A stretch of 64,000 nucleotides of DNA from Megachile rotundata (GCF_050947335.1 NC_134989.1:2349501-2413500), one strand, 5' to 3'; shown: positions 34,783 to 46,530, counted from the stretch's first letter. A program made the numbers and translations. The notes: generated by a model from the letters alone, not told the origin.

Positions 34783-36256
34783 AAAATAATTTTAAGAAGA
34801 AAAATACACCGACTTCGAAATGCACTAAAAAGTATAAAATAATTTCTATTTCCTAATGAAGTAATTTCTATTTCATTCAATCATACAATTACGTAACAGA
34901 TATAAATGAAACCTCTTTACTCGTTAGGTAGTATATTAAATACATTTCAACCTTTTCGGAGGCGGCGCATAATTAAAAATACCACAGTAAACGTTGCTGC
35001 TAATAGCCAGTTGATTGTGGTATGGCGTATTGGAAATTAATAAATCCTGAGAAAGAATACGAACAATTATAGATATATCTGGTAATATACGTAAATGTAA
35101 CGACTGCATCTTCATTTCGCAACGTTTCTGATATAAATGAAATTGAATCGACTTCGTCCGCATGTGGAAGCCATGGATCTAAGAACCTACATATAAACGG
35201 AGCCCACGACGCGGGAATTACCAAATTTGCGGCAGATAAGTTCTATCTTTATAGAATATGCGGCGATCGAGTCTTTCCGTCGCATACTCTATGAATCTAA
35301 ATAGACCATAGTTATATTGTATACGCACTAACACCTACTTCGCGGCGTGCTGTCGAGTTATATGTATAGAAAAAAAAATAGCTATACAAGCTTTGCCTAT
35401 GTTCGGCTGTCCAAAGATTGACATGTTCAAGAAAATCTTGTAATTTTGCGCCGCCTCCGAAAAGGTTGAAATGTATTTAATATACTACCTAACGAGTAAA
35501 TAGGTTTCATTCATATCTGTTACGTAATTGTATAATTGAATGAAATAGAAATTACTTCATTAGGAAATAGAAATTATTTTATACTTTTTAGTGCATTTCG
35601 AAGTCGGCGTATTTTTTTTCTTAAAGTTATTTTATTTCACGCTTTTTAGTGGAATGAGGAGAATTGTATAGGATACTATGAGACAGTTCTTCCGGGCTTT
35701 TTTTCTTGTCTGCGTAAATGCCATGAACATAATTAAGTAAAAGACAACATGGATATTCGTTTTTCAATTTTTCTTGCAACAATAATCCTTTGCAACTAAA
35801 AAATGAAAAAATTTTTGGTAATGGTACCAATGGGGAGTCAGACTCTACAAGATGCGAAAGGCTTTGTTCCGCTCCCATCACGTAATATTCCGGGCTTTTA
35901 CTTCACATTTCTACTCATGTAAATCGAGTAATATGTTAATAAAAATATCATGTAATATATGTTTTGAATTCGTTTCGATGTCCTCTAATGATATGAATAA
36001 AAAAAAATGTATGTTCCTATTTAAAAAACCCAAGGTGACCTTGATTTTGTCAAGAGAACAAACGATTTTCAAAATTTGCTTTACTAATATCTATTGTGCA
36101 CTTTATACTTTGCAAATATTGTTTTAAACATTTTTTCGTAGGGTGATTGCAAGTGGGAGAAAAATCGTGAGTAGCGTTACAGGTAACACTCTGTATAGAA
36201 AAAAAAAAATATACTGATCGAATTGAGTAACCTCCTCCTTTTTCGAAGTCGGTTAA
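34783..36256 (+). mobile_element. Repeat family B, copy 1, with long internal inverted arms
   Basis: The left part has inverted arms of about 180 bp (34783-34975 and 35447-35640) sharing CCGACTTCGAAATGCAC, TAATTTCTATTTC and AACCTTTTCGGAGGCGGCGC. A tail follows with GGTACCAATGGGGAGTCAGA, and the element ends TTTTTCGAAGTCGGTTAA at 36256. CCGACTTCGAAA is therefore present, inverted, at both outer ends. A truncated foldback-1 copy interrupts the tail at 35866-36193. No coding frame survives. The copy at 48454-51371 confirms the boundaries. Confidence 0.82.
35866..36193 (-). mobile_element. Half copy of foldback family 1
   Basis: This matches 1425-1741 closely (TTTACTTCACATTTC, TGTATGTTCCTATTTAA, AGCGTTACAGGTAACAC) and ends in TCTG followed by TA at 36194-36195, inside the family B tail. 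Only the right arm and part of the centre are present; the left arm has been lost, along with some family B sequence. Confidence 0.88.
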
Positions 36257-37869
36257 AAATTAAATTTAGACTTAAAGTCAAATGTTAATAATTATAAATA
36301 CCGTTTATATTAGTACGAGTATTTTCAAGTTATGAATTAAAACTTAAATGATTTTAGTTACTGAGACACTGATGATCATTTTTATAATTAGTTTTGTGAT
36401 ACATTTATTAAAACTGAAAAACTGACGCAGCGTTGGATACATACCAGATTTTAAATTGATAATATATTGGAAGAAATAATTAAATAAAAAATGGAAAAGA
36501 AATCATCATGTTGATAAAGCCACCAAATATTTTGATAAGAATACGTTAATAATTTATGTCATTTAAAATTAGTAATTTGGAAATCACCTTTTGTATACGT
36601 TTGGTGATTTCATTATTAAATTAAAATCAAATTTTTCAATTAAAAGTTTAACATTTTGTAATTTTCAGTTACAATTACTTACTCGTCGCAAATTCAATTG
36701 ACACGAACTAGCTGTTAAAGGAGCAGAATTCCATTATCAAACTTCAACGACTCGGTTCACCCTTTACTCGCATACTTTCGCAGTGCGCAATTATTCCAAG
36801 AATTTCTGGTGTACATAAAAAGTAAGCTTTGATGTTGAAAAGAATTCCAACTACTTTATTCGTGTGAAAAATCCCACGGAAAATCAGATCATCAGCCAAA
36901 AGGGATACGTTAAAACCTTTCAATATAATGCTATTGCCCTCAAACACAATTTTTATCACAAAAATGGGTAATTTATTATGTTGTTATAAGTATTTCAATT
37001 TTTTCAAATTTTATACAATTGATGATTCGGAAGAAGAAATACTGAAATACGGGAAAGTAATTAAATAAAGCAGAAATTTTATTTTACAACACTAATGCTG
37101 CAAGCCAAACAAAATCCAACAATGTAAATTGATCGAAAAAAATTACAAAGAAAATTTATATAGCACTGCCCACCTATATATAATTATTGTATAACTATTT
37201 AATTTCATTCGACTGAATTGTTATTTCTAGACAGCGGATGTTTATGCATGTGTAACATCCCTGAAGAATTTTCAAACTTTTATCCCGGTGTCATTTCTTC
37301 AATTATCAACTGTATTTCTCTCTTACCGACCGCGACATTAGACAAATCAAGTATCATAAGAATTTAGTAAACTGTCGGTAATAAATGTATAGTTCTATAT
37401 GTAAAATTCCGTAATGCTATGTGCCTACGTGTCGCGATGCTCGCCCCGAATTTCCTAGTATTCTCGCGTTATCTTAGAGAAGGATAGGAATATATTTTAC
37501 AATTAGGACATTACTAGTTATTAAAACCTATTAATTAAACAAATCAATCAATGCACATCAAGCGTACTAATATTATGTTATCCAGAACTAGAGTCAAATG
37601 TTAGTTTATTGCATGTATATTCTAAATTATAATATTATTCAATGGAATGTTCAAGAAGCATCGTATGCTTATACATTTAGTTCCGATCCGTACAGAAGTC
37701 GTGCGCAATATATAGAAGAAGATAGAAAATGCAATTTTCATTAAAATACTACTAAATTACTACTTTTATATCAGGAACGTAAACTATTATGTAGAGTGCG
37801 ATATTAATAATGTAATTATATCGTTCGTTTTCATAATTAATGTCTAATTACAAATTTATACGACAATTA
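36257..37869. other. AT-rich DNA, no gene seen
   Basis: A 71-codon minus frame (36744-36959) has no recognisable feature. A modestly CpG-richer patch lies near 37420-37470. Confidence 0.45.
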
Positions 37870-37918
37870 TATATTTTGACATTATGGGGGTTTTCCAAGA
37901 AATTGCCAGGCTGGCGAG

Positions 37919-37955
37919 TATAAAAGGCCGAGCGAAACGCGCCTAAATCGCAGAA
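37919..37955 (+). promoter_or_regulatory. Candidate TATA-type core promoter
   Basis: TATAAAAGG at 37919-37927 is followed by a GC-rich leader (GCCGAGCGAAACGCGCC) and a possible start region near CGCAGAACAG about 30 bp downstream. It directly precedes the 135 bp repeats and family B tail at 38037-38633. It may be the promoter of that repeat family or of an LTR. No open frame follows, so a host protein gene is unlikely. Confidence 0.4.
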
Positions 37956-38036
37956 CAGTTTTCGAAGTCGAGCGAGCTAGAAGTCTTCAGATAAGTATAA
38001 CCGGTACAGTTGTCGCTGTTAAGAGCCGCAACGATT

Positions 38037-38633
38037 CTTAATACTTAAAACTAAAGTTTTCCGCCAATTATGTATAAGGAAAAACTCGTTCAGAATCATG
38101 CCACTAATAACGTATTAGAAGGACATCGAAATCGTTCGAAGTTGGTTTCAAAAGTTAACAACAATTTTCACTAATATCTCGAAAACAAAAACTTTCCGTC
38201 AATTATGCAAGAGGAAAAAGTTGTCCAGAACCACGCCCCTAATAACATATTCGAAGGACATTAAATTCGTTCGAAGTAGATTTCAAAAGTTAATAACAAT
38301 TTTTCGCTAATATCTCGAAAACTAAAGCTTTCCGCGGAATTTGTATATGAACAAAATTGTTCAGAATCATGTCCGTGATAAGATATTAAAAGCGCATTAA
38401 AATCGAGAAAAGTTTATTTCAAAAGTTGCCGGTTGTCTTGCAATAACAATACTTTGCAATTAAAAAATGAAAAATTTTTTGCTAATGGTACCAATGGGGA
38501 GTCAGAACCTACCAGATGCAAAAGGTTTCGTTCCGATCGGTCCACCCAGCTAGGCGTAATCGGAGAACATACATAGAAAAAAAAAATATACTGATCGAAT
38601 TGAGTAACCTCCTCCTTTTTCGAAGTCGGTTAA
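38037..38633 (+). mobile_element. Repeat family B, copy 3, with three 135 bp internal units
   Basis: Three related units start at about 38037, 38171 and 38306; each opens with a CTAATATCTCGAAAACTAAA-like phrase, then CTTTCCG, and includes TTTCAAAAGTT near its end. The third is followed by the family tail (TTTGCAATTAAAAAATG, GGTACCAATGGGGAGTCAGA, CCACCCAGCTAGGCGTAAT) and the TTTTTCGAAGTCGGTTAA end at 38633. The 51 kb copy has one such unit, and the 35 kb copy has none, so unit number varies. Confidence 0.85.
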
Positions 38634-38684
38634 TAAGAAATCTACAATTCGTCATTTTTGAGGATTTCGTAAATCTAGTGTTAA

Positions 38685-38685
<1 letters not shown>

Positions 38686-38726
<41 letters not shown>
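38686..38726 (+). repeat. Poly(A) run of 41
   Basis: An uninterrupted run of A begins 53 bp after the family B end. It may be a retroposed tail or a simple homopolymer; no target duplication or retrotransposed body was recognised. Confidence 0.9.
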
Positions 38727-38730
<4 letters not shown>

Positions 38731-40149
38731 AATTGTCTTCCGTCGGTACGGAGGAAATGACTTGTAACATTTTATACCTGTATGTAGTTTATCATATATA
38801 AAGATATAAAAATACAATTATTTTGTTCCAGTGTATGTATAAGTTAGGAAACTTGTTTTTAACAATATTTCTCTCAATCTTCTGTAATACCAAATGGAAA
38901 GCAATTTTGGCAGAATACTGAAATTAACACTAGAATACAGAAAATAAAATACGAGAAATTATACGGTAGACGCGTGCCACGCGTTGTTGCGCTTTGTTTG
39001 GATGTGTGTAAATAAATGAATGAAACTTTTCGCTGAACATCGCGCTATCAAACTTTTCCTCTACTCCGTGGATCGAACACGAAAGTGAGCAAATGAATGT
39101 GCATCTCACGAACTGTGAAAAATATGAAGTTTCTGAAATAACTCAGGAGAAACCACTTTCTTTCGGTGAAAATGAAATGATGTTTTTAAATGATAATTAA
39201 TGCATAATTATCATTCTTTAAACTGTTTTTAATTTATACTGTTGATGAAGATTATATCTGTTTGCCGTGATAAACCAAACGAATCATGATTTTAATATGA
39301 AAGCATGGATTTCCACAATAAAGAATTACTTCGAGATGTGATTTATGACTTCTGGAGATCGTCGACTACTGTGCACGTTAGGTTTTAATCGAGGAAAATG
39401 GTAATATAGAAAAAAGAAGCCGCGTAACTCACTATACAAAATAAAATATACTAGTAGAATCACTTCAGTTTGGTATTTTGAAAATATGTTTTAAAGAAGA
39501 AAATTGACGAGAGAAAATGAATGGTTGAAGAAATTGTTAATATATTTGTTTATAATTTTTTTAATTAATTGGTAGAACTTTTACCTTTTAAACAGATTTG
39601 ATTAATCGAAGTATCTTTTATTTGAAATTTTTGCATATCTTTTATATGCAATGAGTTCCAAAACAATGTCGAAAAATAGTTGAATCTCTCGAGGTTAATT
39701 TTGAACTCGTATGACGCATTTGAGCTGCAAATAAAAATTGCATGATATATATTCATATACATATACTCTACATATTAATTTCACGATTAGGAATGCTCCT
39801 CTCTTATGTTTAAATATCTTGACAGTACAGTATAAACTTATATTAGGAGCTCATAGTATAAATTAACCCTTTCGCTACGGTGATTTTTTCTGAGAAATGT
39901 GATTATGGTCTTATTTATTATAATAAAAAGTCAGATATTCTTATTTATAAAAAGCAAAGCTAAAGCCTTTTTATACAGTTTTTTATCCTTCCTTTATGTA
40001 CAAAGGATAATACAAATGACAAATGTTATAACACACCGTCATAACTCTTTTTTATAAAAATTTTTTAATCGCTAGGAAAGAACTCTGTTGGTATAAAAGT
40101 GGGCGCCTATAGGTGCTCTCAGTAACACAAACACAAAATTTCTAAGCGC
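38727..40149. other. Unassigned AT-rich DNA, no gene
   Basis: A CpG-richer patch near 38960-39080 includes GACGCGTGCCACGCGT, an imperfect palindrome. The stretch AACCCTTTCGCTACGGTG at 39865 could be one end of the following repeat, as its other copy ends in TACCCTTT, but this is not proven. Confidence 0.4.
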
Positions 40150-40753
40150 CAAAAAAACATCTCACACCAAGTTTCAACCCCCTATCTCATCCGTGGGGGT
40201 AGTAATTGTGTGAACGTGAATCCTCTTAAAATTACTTAATGCATCTTTTATGGGAAAATGGCATAAAAATTCAAAGCAGAAGTTAGTTTTTCGCGCGAAA
40301 AAATCGGTTTTTGATTTTTTTAACTACGGCGCACCTCACCGAAAAATCTGAAAAAATTAGAGAATAATAGTTGTACTAATACCTAACTACCACATTAATA
40401 TAAAAGTAGTGCTCCGACATCTTCACTAAAAAGTCGCATTTTTTCGGATTTTTTTTCGGTTTTTGATTTTTCACGACTACAGTTTGCGATCAAAAAATCT
40501 GAAAAAATTCTGTAAGATGCACTATCTGGACCTCAACGTTTTAAAATTTTTTCAGAATTTTTGTACGAAATTAAATAGGCAAAAAGGGCCAAAAACCGGA
40601 ATTTCGTTTTTTCCCTTTTACTACCTCCACGGATGAGATAGGGGGTTGAAACTTGGTGTCAGATGTTTTTTTGGGATATGCTACCGACTGACGAGTTGGG
40701 TCTCAAATTCGACTCAAGGGCACATTTGACCACCTTATCCGGCTATACCCTTT
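40150..40753. mobile_element. Repeat family C, copy 1, with 55 bp inverted arms
   Basis: The arms 40150-40204 and 40619-40673 are near-perfect inverted copies (AAGTTTCAACCCCCTATCTC and ATCCGTGG). Inside are two related units with CGGTTTTTGATTTTT and AAAAATCTGAAAAAATT (about 40290-40370 and 40440-40520). The right part continues to CCTTATCCGGCTATACCCTT. The 3' part is repeated at 61434-61587, confirming a dispersed family. No coding frame is present. Confidence 0.8.
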
Positions 40754-42042
40754 AATTCTGCTAATTCTTAATACCGTCATAGTATCAACATAACCTATGA
40801 TTTCATAAAGTACTTTAAATAATTTTTCTTGCATTGTAAAGTCAGATAAACTCTTTAAAATTCGGAAGTGAAAGAAAAAGAAAAGATTGTACATAAAAAG
40901 ACGTGTGTGCCACAGTAAAAATTGATAAAATAAGTACTTATTGTTAGTTATAGGATGGCAGTGAAACGTTTCATATGCCAATGTTAATTCAGGAGAGAAA
41001 TACCGATTATTATTGATTAAATGAATTTATTATAAGTAAAATATTTTCATTCCACACAATATTACGATTGTAGTTGAGTTTAGAATAGTTCTACCGATTT
41101 CATCTGTAAGTTACTCGACCTCGTTAAAATATAATTTCTTCAATAGATTTGATCAAAGTCTGAATCAATCCATATTGCACAAATTTAAATATAAATATTA
41201 CACATACGAACAGTTCAATCTTCATATTTTTAATTACCTTAATTAAAACGTTCAAACAGTGTACAGGGTTCAGAAACGACTGAAAGTCCTCAATTTACTC
41301 GCGGAAGCGTGATTATTCGGTCATAAACTCGAACGCCCCCGGATGGGCTTCGAAATTAAACCACCTCGATTTAAAAGGGATCTGAAAGTCAGTCGAGCAA
41401 TATCGAACAGTTGAAAACAAGAAAACCTAGATTTCTATATTAACTCCTGCACACAGTTGTCCACAGTATTCTTCGTTGATATTTTTCGTATCAGTAACTG
41501 AAAACGAAGCTGCTAACCGCGAAACTGGATCCCATGATTGCATCGTAAGGCTCCTGTAACTTGATTTATAAAAGGAAAATACGATGATGTAGGCACGTGG
41601 ATCTGAAACTTTTGGTTCACAATTTTGATCAACTGTACTTTTTTTACCAATTTGTACTAAAAATTAAAATTTAACGTGTAGTTTTTAGTTTTTATCTATA
41701 TTAATTTTTCCTTTGACTTTAGCGTAGCTATAGTTTTTTCAAATCTGTTTTACCCATTGGAATTTTATAGCTTTAAAACCGTTTACTATTATCAAAAAGG
41801 TGCGATCAAAATAGAATATTATTAATATTATAGTTTCATTAACATTGTGTGAAAAATTTATCATCTGGGTACCAATATAAAATGTTTTTATATAGGGTGC
41901 CTCTCTATTCTTTGTTTAAACAAGAAAGGGACTTTTATAATATTTTTATAAAATGTAAGATAGCAATTATAAATTAATAAACGTAATTATAAATATTTTT
42001 GAATTATTGCTGTTTAGTAACCATTATAATGTTGTTACCTAC
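40754..42042. other. Unassigned; CpG-richer patch 41290-41530
   Basis: A 92-codon minus frame (40703-40981) overlaps the end of repeat family C and is not credible. No gene is supported. Confidence 0.4.
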
Positions 42043-42100
42043 GATAATTCACCATGATGAATTTATCATACTTTCAAATAAATTCATCATGATGATTATC
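42043..42100. repeat. Near-perfect hairpin, 23-24 bp stem
   Basis: GATAATTCACCATGATGAAT at 42043 pairs with the reverse complement of 42078-42100, with one mismatch and one bulge, around a loop of about 11 nt (CATACTTTCAA). A structured RNA or a tiny palindromic insertion is possible. Confidence 0.75.
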
Positions 42101-42411
42101 ACAAAATACCACATTGTTAAAATTTATAATATTAACAATATCATGAAGAGTAGCGATAAATAATACAGTTTAGTGATATTGATAATTGCGCTTATCAATT
42201 TATAATATCTAGTAATTGTTGAATTATTAGAAAGTTTTATGCCGTAAACCAAATGCTGGACAAATATTTTGAAAGATCTTTAAATTTTGTTTTTCTGAAA
42301 ATGAAATCGAACGAAATAATTTTATTGTACATTTTTAGTTTATTTTTTTTTGTATAGAATGGTTTCCTGCTTCTGCTACTAAGCTTATCTAACCTAACTT
42401 AACCTAACCTA

Positions 42412-43230
42412 CAGGGTGTCCGCGCCAAAGTGTTACAACGTGATATCTCATGAACTATTGATATCACGAAAAAGTGCTTATATGGAAATTTTTTAAGTCA
42501 GTTATATTGTTTATCGGCGTTTTATAAATCTCTTGTTTAATGTAACCCCACAAGAAGAAATTGCACGAGGTTAAAGCAGGTGACAGCGGTGGCCAAGAAA
42601 TTGGTCCACCACGGCCTAACCATTTGTCGTTGAATACTTTACGCAGCCACAAACTTGTATTTCAAATAGCGGAAAGCAAGTGGAATAAATTTTTTGTTAA
42701 ATTGTCTTTATACTTACCTTCTACTGAAACATTTAAATAAATGTCCCATTCTTCCAAATTACAATTAATATCATCTTCGATACGGAAAACTTAAACTGTA
42801 ATGGACAATACTTTTCACATTTCTTACTCTTCGGATCTGCCATTTCGACCATAGACCCCGCCTATCTGTTTCGGCAGGCAGAGTCAAACTTGCGGCACTT
42901 ACCGTAACAATAAGACCGCCTTTATGAATTACTCGTCAAACCGAGATGTCACTGCTGAAAATTACTAAATTTGTAACCGTTATATCTCGAAAACTAATGA
43001 AAATCGGGTAAGTACATAAAACCTTGATGAATTCGTCTTGAAAAGCACTATCGCCTGATTGGAAAAAAAATATATAGTTCCATTTAAAAAACGAAACTTC
43101 ACCATCATATCTTTTACATTAATAACAATAAAAAAATTTTGCTTCTGCCAAAACATAGGGCCTCTTTTACCCTGCAATTTCCATATAAGCACTTTTTCGT
43201 GACATCAATAGTTCATGAGATATCACGTTA
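42412..43230 (-). mobile_element. Mariner-superfamily remnant with CAGGGTGT end
   Basis: The left end reads CAGGGTGTCCGCGCCAAAGT next to TA (42410-42411). Inverted arms of 54 bp (42437-42490 and 43177-43230; GATATCTCATGAACTATTGA) differ at one position. The outermost 25 bp of the right end are missing. The minus strand carries a transposase fragment near the left arm. The conserved core of the foldbacks lies near the right arm (about 43014-43107). The sequence immediately left of the TA is a short CCTAACTTAACCTAACCT run. Confidence 0.85.
42470..42664 (-). pseudogene. Mariner/IS630-superfamily transposase, C-terminal fragment
   Basis: The minus frame reads KWLGRGGPISWPP, then a LSPALTSCNFFLWGYIKQ segment and KTPINNITDLKN. 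This corresponds to the RSPDLTPxDFFLWGYLK hallmark around the third catalytic acidic residue of mariner-superfamily transposases as I know them. Here both the PD and the xD aspartates are replaced (PA and CN), so the catalytic residue is lost. Only about 60 codons remain from a protein usually above 300. The N-terminal part is unrecognisable or missing. Confidence 0.82.
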
Positions 43231-45459
43231 TATGTATATAGCTTTTGTGAACATAGTTAAACTGAAGTTTGTAGCAGAGTTAATCTATGTAACACATTCT
43301 ATCCATATACATATACGTATTTTGTATATTCGGCAATACAGTATTTAAAAATAAATTTAAAGATTTATGACGAATTTATTACTTCTATATTACATTTTTA
43401 GAGATTCAGAATTTAAAATCTAGTTTAATACTTTTATCGAAGTGTATTACAATTCTAATGTAATTTATTCAAACGCATCTTTGATTAAATTTGCGGGTTG
43501 AATTTTATAAACTCTAATCAGAACCGAACTCCTGGCAATTTATCAAGGATCCGAAACTAATCTTGTCAATGTAGGTACTAATAAAAGTTATACGCTTGCT
43601 TTTTATTTATTTCATTGAATTACAAAATTCTTTAATTTAAATTTTTTTAATTCTTTAATTAAATTCTGTAATTTACTATTTAATTTTATCGTTTCACAAT
43701 TACAGCAATATTGAAATATCTCTGCGTAGTATCTCATATAGTCGTTACCTTGAAATTGTATTCTACCTAGTGTAGAATATAAATGAAACACGAGGATCAT
43801 TAGCAAATTCAATATGTGTTTCCAGGAAAATCAAGCCGCTATTTTGTCGCAAAACACTATGTTCTAATGTGACACGAGAATTTCATAATTGATGCAGCTT
43901 GCTGGCTGTACTTATGTTTCCTTGTATTCTAAGATCCAGGAATTGAATTTTCTTTCATTGTCTTGTCGAAATTTCGTTGAATTATTGTTAAATTTTGTTA
44001 TAGTTATTAATTATTCTATTGTGGTAGTTATCAGTGTTATTACATTATTATCTTTCGACGTGGAGGAAGATTGATTTCATAAAACTTTCGTGCAAATTTA
44101 TTTACTTTAGAGTTGCGGAGTATAATGACTTCAAGCATGGTACGTGTAAGTACCAACTGATTTATAATACCTTTTCTTCCCTGTTTCCGTGATCTACAGT
44201 TTAACTTTGTCCCCCGGAAATATTGTTTTAATCGCAATTCACGCTAAGAAACTTTAATAATTCTGTCAGTGGGCTAATTGCTATTTTACTTTGTGTTAAA
44301 CTTAGTTTAGAATTGTGGCAAGCGGAATAATTACTTATCGTTAAGAACATTTTAAGCTATGCATAAAGTGCAAGAGTGATTATGATTCCATTTTTCTACG
44401 ATACAAAATAACAATGATTAGTTGAAATTTTAAATTGGCAAGTTCAGAATATACTTTCATAGTTGATGCTTTTCACAATTAACTTTTTATATTCGATATT
44501 TTAAAAGAAACTTGGAAAACCTACAGAATTACAATAAAATTATGTTACGTATATGATAATACATCGATAGTAACGTGTTGATAGTACATTCTTCAATTTT
44601 TAATTTGACTTGTAAATGTACGGATAATACAATCTAAGCAATATAATTATTCATAAGTTGCTTAAAATACTCCTAAAGATTCTAAAACTTTTTCAAGCGA
44701 TCATTTAAATGTCTTAATTTGCAATTACCTGACTATCATTTCCTTCATGTCCCCTGCGAACATGTAATCTTACGTCGCTCTGTTTAAATTCAAACGCAAG
44801 AGATACGCAGGTGTAGGCTTCATCTCTTGTTACGCGAGACAGCAGGATATTTTTCATGAAAATATATGTGACATGGATATTCCAGGGAAAGATAAACGAG
44901 TTTTATAATCGAAAAATTTCACAGGAAACACTCGCCGCCTGTTCGCAATCGTACATATTTGTTTGTTATTCCAATTCTTTAGGACATATTTGTTATAGTT
45001 TGATTTTGTTTTTATTATCATTGCTATTGAAAATATTGATTTTATTTTATAGGTTAATAAGATCGTATAAATTTTAGAAATTTGTGATACAAAAAATAAT
45101 TAAGTTTGAGATTCATGAATACTCTGGTAGAAGATATTCTTTGTTATATTCTTTAGGTACAATGTATTCTTATCACACAAGAAATCGCGTGAGACGTCAC
45201 AAGAACAACAGAGATATTCAGCATATATCATCCTGTTCTTTAGTTTCATACGAACTTGATTAATAAATGCGATTGCTTAGACTTCAAATTAATAGCACAC
45301 TGTAGCCGCAATGTACGTGAAAATCAAGTCATGCTTTTTCAGCTATGACCAATTAGACCTAAATTCCTCACGTAAATTTTCTTGAGAGATGTAGATAGTA
45401 GATCTTCATTAGTTAAAAATATGCATAGAAAAGAGAGCCTCCTGATTTTTGGAAATTAG
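43231..45459. other. AT-rich DNA, no gene seen
   Basis: Several frames of 60-73 codons are AT-driven. No repeat family was recognised. Confidence 0.45.
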
Positions 45460-45725
45460 ATATATGAATTTAAAAACTCCCAAATTTCTAAATTTGAAAA
45501 ATTGTAAATTGAAAAAATTCTATATTTTAAGATTTCTAAATTTAAAGATCTAAAAATTGATTGAATTTGAAGATTTCTAATTGTAAGTCTGAAAGTTTGT
45601 ATAATTAACAACTTGGAGATGTTTGAATTTTGAAATCAGAAAATGAACAAATTTTAAAATTTATAAATTTCAAATTTTAAATACCTGATTTGAACATTTG
45701 CAAATTTTTAAATTCATAAAATTTA
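45460..45725. repeat. Low-complexity AAATTTCTAAATTTGAAA repeat tract
   Basis: The same phased A/T-word DNA as at 10.1, 11.2 and 17.9 kb recurs here (CCCAAATTTCTAAATTTG, ATTTCAAATTTTAAAT). Confidence 0.55.
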
Positions 45726-46104
45726 TTTCATTCGCTTAGCGGATGATTGCAATTCTTATTTTCCAACGAATGCATTAAAATTTGTGATGAAGTCTCTTTT
45801 CCTCACATCACCACCTTCCCTCGGGAAACTTACTGTGCTCGCAAGTGAATATGATGAAAATATTCCAAATTTTCTATAGTAATAATTTAATATAGTAGAT
45901 GATATTGTATAACTCTACATGTACGAAGCAGCATATGGAATGTGGATTACATATTATACTAGTTGTTATGTAATACATCTTAATAATTATAATATGTATA
46001 TAACTGTTAATGTACGTAAATACTTATTATAATATATGTATATGCATATACTGTACTAGTTACATTATATATAATAACTATAAACATAAGAAATAAATAG
46101 TATA

Positions 46105-46149
<45 letters not shown>

Positions 46150-46530
46150 GTAGTATATATATATATTAATAATAGTATAATTATGTATAATATAACTATT
46201 ACAGTTATAATAATATACGTATATTATTATTGTATTATATTTTAATAGTTTCTCATTCAGTGTTTAACACTGTGTGCAATCAAGTATAATCAAATTCCAA
46301 AAATCTAAGAATAATCTGAATAAAAGAAGCAACAAACTAATTATTACGTCATGTACTTAAATATATCTCAACCATTTTTTCATATAACGATTCGTAAGTA
46401 ATTTAGTTAAATCACTTAGATGAATGACTTTGTATGTCCATAATAATTATAGAAATTAATTATTAAGAAATGATAAACAGTCTTTATTTTCAATAAATGA
46501 AAGAGTGAAATATAAATCATAGTCATTGTA
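45726..46530. other. Very AT-rich DNA with TATA-rich simple sequence
   Basis: The region 45890-46250 is almost wholly A and T, with TATAAT/ATATGTATAT words around the AT microsatellite. No gene is seen. Confidence 0.5.
46108..46145. repeat. (AT)n microsatellite
   Basis: About 18 AT units run without interruption; a shorter ATATATATAT block follows at about 46153-46166. Confidence 0.93.

Noticed and set aside
38516..38817. Lys-rich and Phe-rich frames across the poly(A) run
   Set aside because: They are translations of a 41-nt homopolymer plus repeat sequence.
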